64,000 nt of DNA, from the NCBI GenBank assembly GCA_034521575.1, contig JAXHMJ010000005.1, positions 992,001-1,056,000 on the forward strand, given 5' to 3'. Made by a program: the position numbers and the translations under genes. Origin of the DNA: a candidate division KSB1 bacterium (GTDB taxonomy: Bacteria > Zhuqueibacterota > Zhuqueibacteria > Residuimicrobiales > Krinioviventaceae). Under the pieces are notes generated by a model. It searched no databases. It was not told where the DNA came from and was given only the letters and a program-made list of their open reading frames with translations. Below, piece after piece: positions 63,501 to 64,000 of the stretch. The first letter of the stretch is position 1. Each line of letters begins with the position of its first letter.

Positions 63501-64000
63501 TTGTTCTTGTGTTTCTCCGCTAGATCATAGGTGATATCGTAAACTTCACCGTCAAATTCAGTGTGAATACTGTATCCAGAGTTATGAAAAACCGCCAACA
63601 TGGCTTTATTTTCCGGCAAAACCTTGGCGTGAAACCGCTTGACATCATTTTTTCCGGCAATTTCACTGAGGAACTTTAAAAGCAGCGATCCCATGCCTTT
63701 TTTTTGCCATTCATCCTGTACCACAAAAGCAACCTCGGCCTGTCCCTGGCGGGGTTCGTTAAAATACTGACCGATCGCTACAACTTCCTGACCGGACACA
63801 CTGGGGACCACCCCCACTACCGCCACATTGTTTTTATAATCCACGTTGGTGAGCTCGCTGAACATCCTTGTGCGGGAACGCCACGGTTCGGGTCATATAG
63901 CGTTTTCGCAGTGATTCTTCACTCAATGAATACAGCATTTCAGACAGCGCCCGTTCATCCGTGGGTTTGACCGGCCGGAAAAGAATCTCAGTGCCGTCAC
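63497..64000 (-). CDS. GNAT N-acetyltransferase, partial, frameshifted
   Basis: The C-terminal part (about 63497-63858) reads MFSELTNVDYKNNVAVVGVV, then AEVAFVVQDEWQKKGMGSLL LKFLSEI with the acetyl-CoA loop Q.KG.G. At about 63858 one extra base breaks the frame; the reading continues to the window edge as EILFRPVKPTDERALSEMLY SLSEES. This matches GNAT proteins of the Pat type, often fused to acyl-CoA synthetase-like domains or stand-alone. Its N-terminus lies outside the window. With AcuC it may control an acyl-CoA synthetase by reversible acetylation. Confidence 0.83.

Noticed and set aside
1-64000. CRISPR arrays, tRNA or rRNA genes
   Set aside because: No regularly spaced direct repeats, no tRNA cloverleaf with a TTCGA loop outside coding sequence, and no rRNA-like sequence were seen by eye; a covariance search would be needed to exclude tRNA completely.

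Overview
The window looks like draft or metagenome-derived chromosome from a Gram-negative, diderm bacterium of the FCB assemblage. A KSB1/Calditrichota-like lineage is my best guess, at low confidence. The support is: secreted proteins ending in FlgD-like (Por/T9SS-type) sorting domains (32897-34627 and the broken gene at 55842-56944), many lipoproteins, a lauroyl-type acyltransferase, a bactofilin, an EF-G2-type paralogue, a DUF4921 GalT-like protein, and two clear sigma70-type promoters (TTGACA-N17-TATTTT) that are unlike the Bacteroidetes consensus. I saw no rRNA, tRNA or CRISPR array.

Layout. 1-2915: two related secreted beta-sandwich proteins, the larger running off the left edge. 3057-15829 (minus): housekeeping run of ftsE/ftsX with a methyltransferase, yjbQ and a GT2 glycosyltransferase; hrcA-dnaJ; a small ComEA/pseudopilin-like/PilM-like/PilO-like block; rsmD-coaD-aminotransferase-fmdB-TPR. 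15840-16700: a decayed F-type ATP synthase remnant (atpE and atpF pieces). 16716-19639: bactofilin, M23 peptidase, parB, parA. 20033-22761: flavodoxin, LarA, ferritin-like protein and Bcp peroxiredoxin, a redox group. 22920-28569: two PAP2 phosphatases around a DUF4412-like protein, a flippase-like membrane protein and two GT4 glycosyltransferases, a probable glycolipid pathway. 28682-29308 Nudix; 29380-31096 a complete IS1380-family element with 5-bp target duplication. 31129-36156: a beta-hydroxyacid dehydrogenase, a lipoprotein, a sorting-domain protein, a D-threonine aldolase-like enzyme and a Cpn10-like protein. 36319-50585 (plus): metallopeptidase lipoprotein, GalT-like DUF4921 protein, divergent polysaccharide deacetylase, PdxJ-like protein, S9 peptidase, acyl-CoA synthetase-like protein, EF-G paralogue, GH3 beta-glucosidase. 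50747-62330: MscS, cupin, acyltransferase, Gfo/Idh/MocA oxidoreductase, GH13 amylase, MBL, HD, quinone reductase and SatD-like genes, interspersed with broken remnants of a sulfatase, a heparinase-like protein, a PL14-like lyase and a DUF1080-like protein. 62331-64000: an AcuC-type deacetylase overlapping a GNAT acetyltransferase.

Two kinds of damage should be kept apart. At least ten otherwise intact genes, including dnaJ, parB and an EF-G paralogue, carry exactly one small indel, which suggests consensus sequence errors. Five loci (ATP synthase, sulfatase, heparinase-like, PL14-like, DUF1080-like) are truncated or multiply broken and look like true gene decay, several of them related to polysaccharide breakdown.

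The most unusual items are the ATP synthase remnant beside the partition/bactofilin genes, a PdxJ homologue lacking the family's Glu and C-terminal His catalytic residues, a synthetase with degenerate lysine motifs, an in-frame methyltransferase-FtsE fusion, and the compact PilM/PilO/ComEA-like block.
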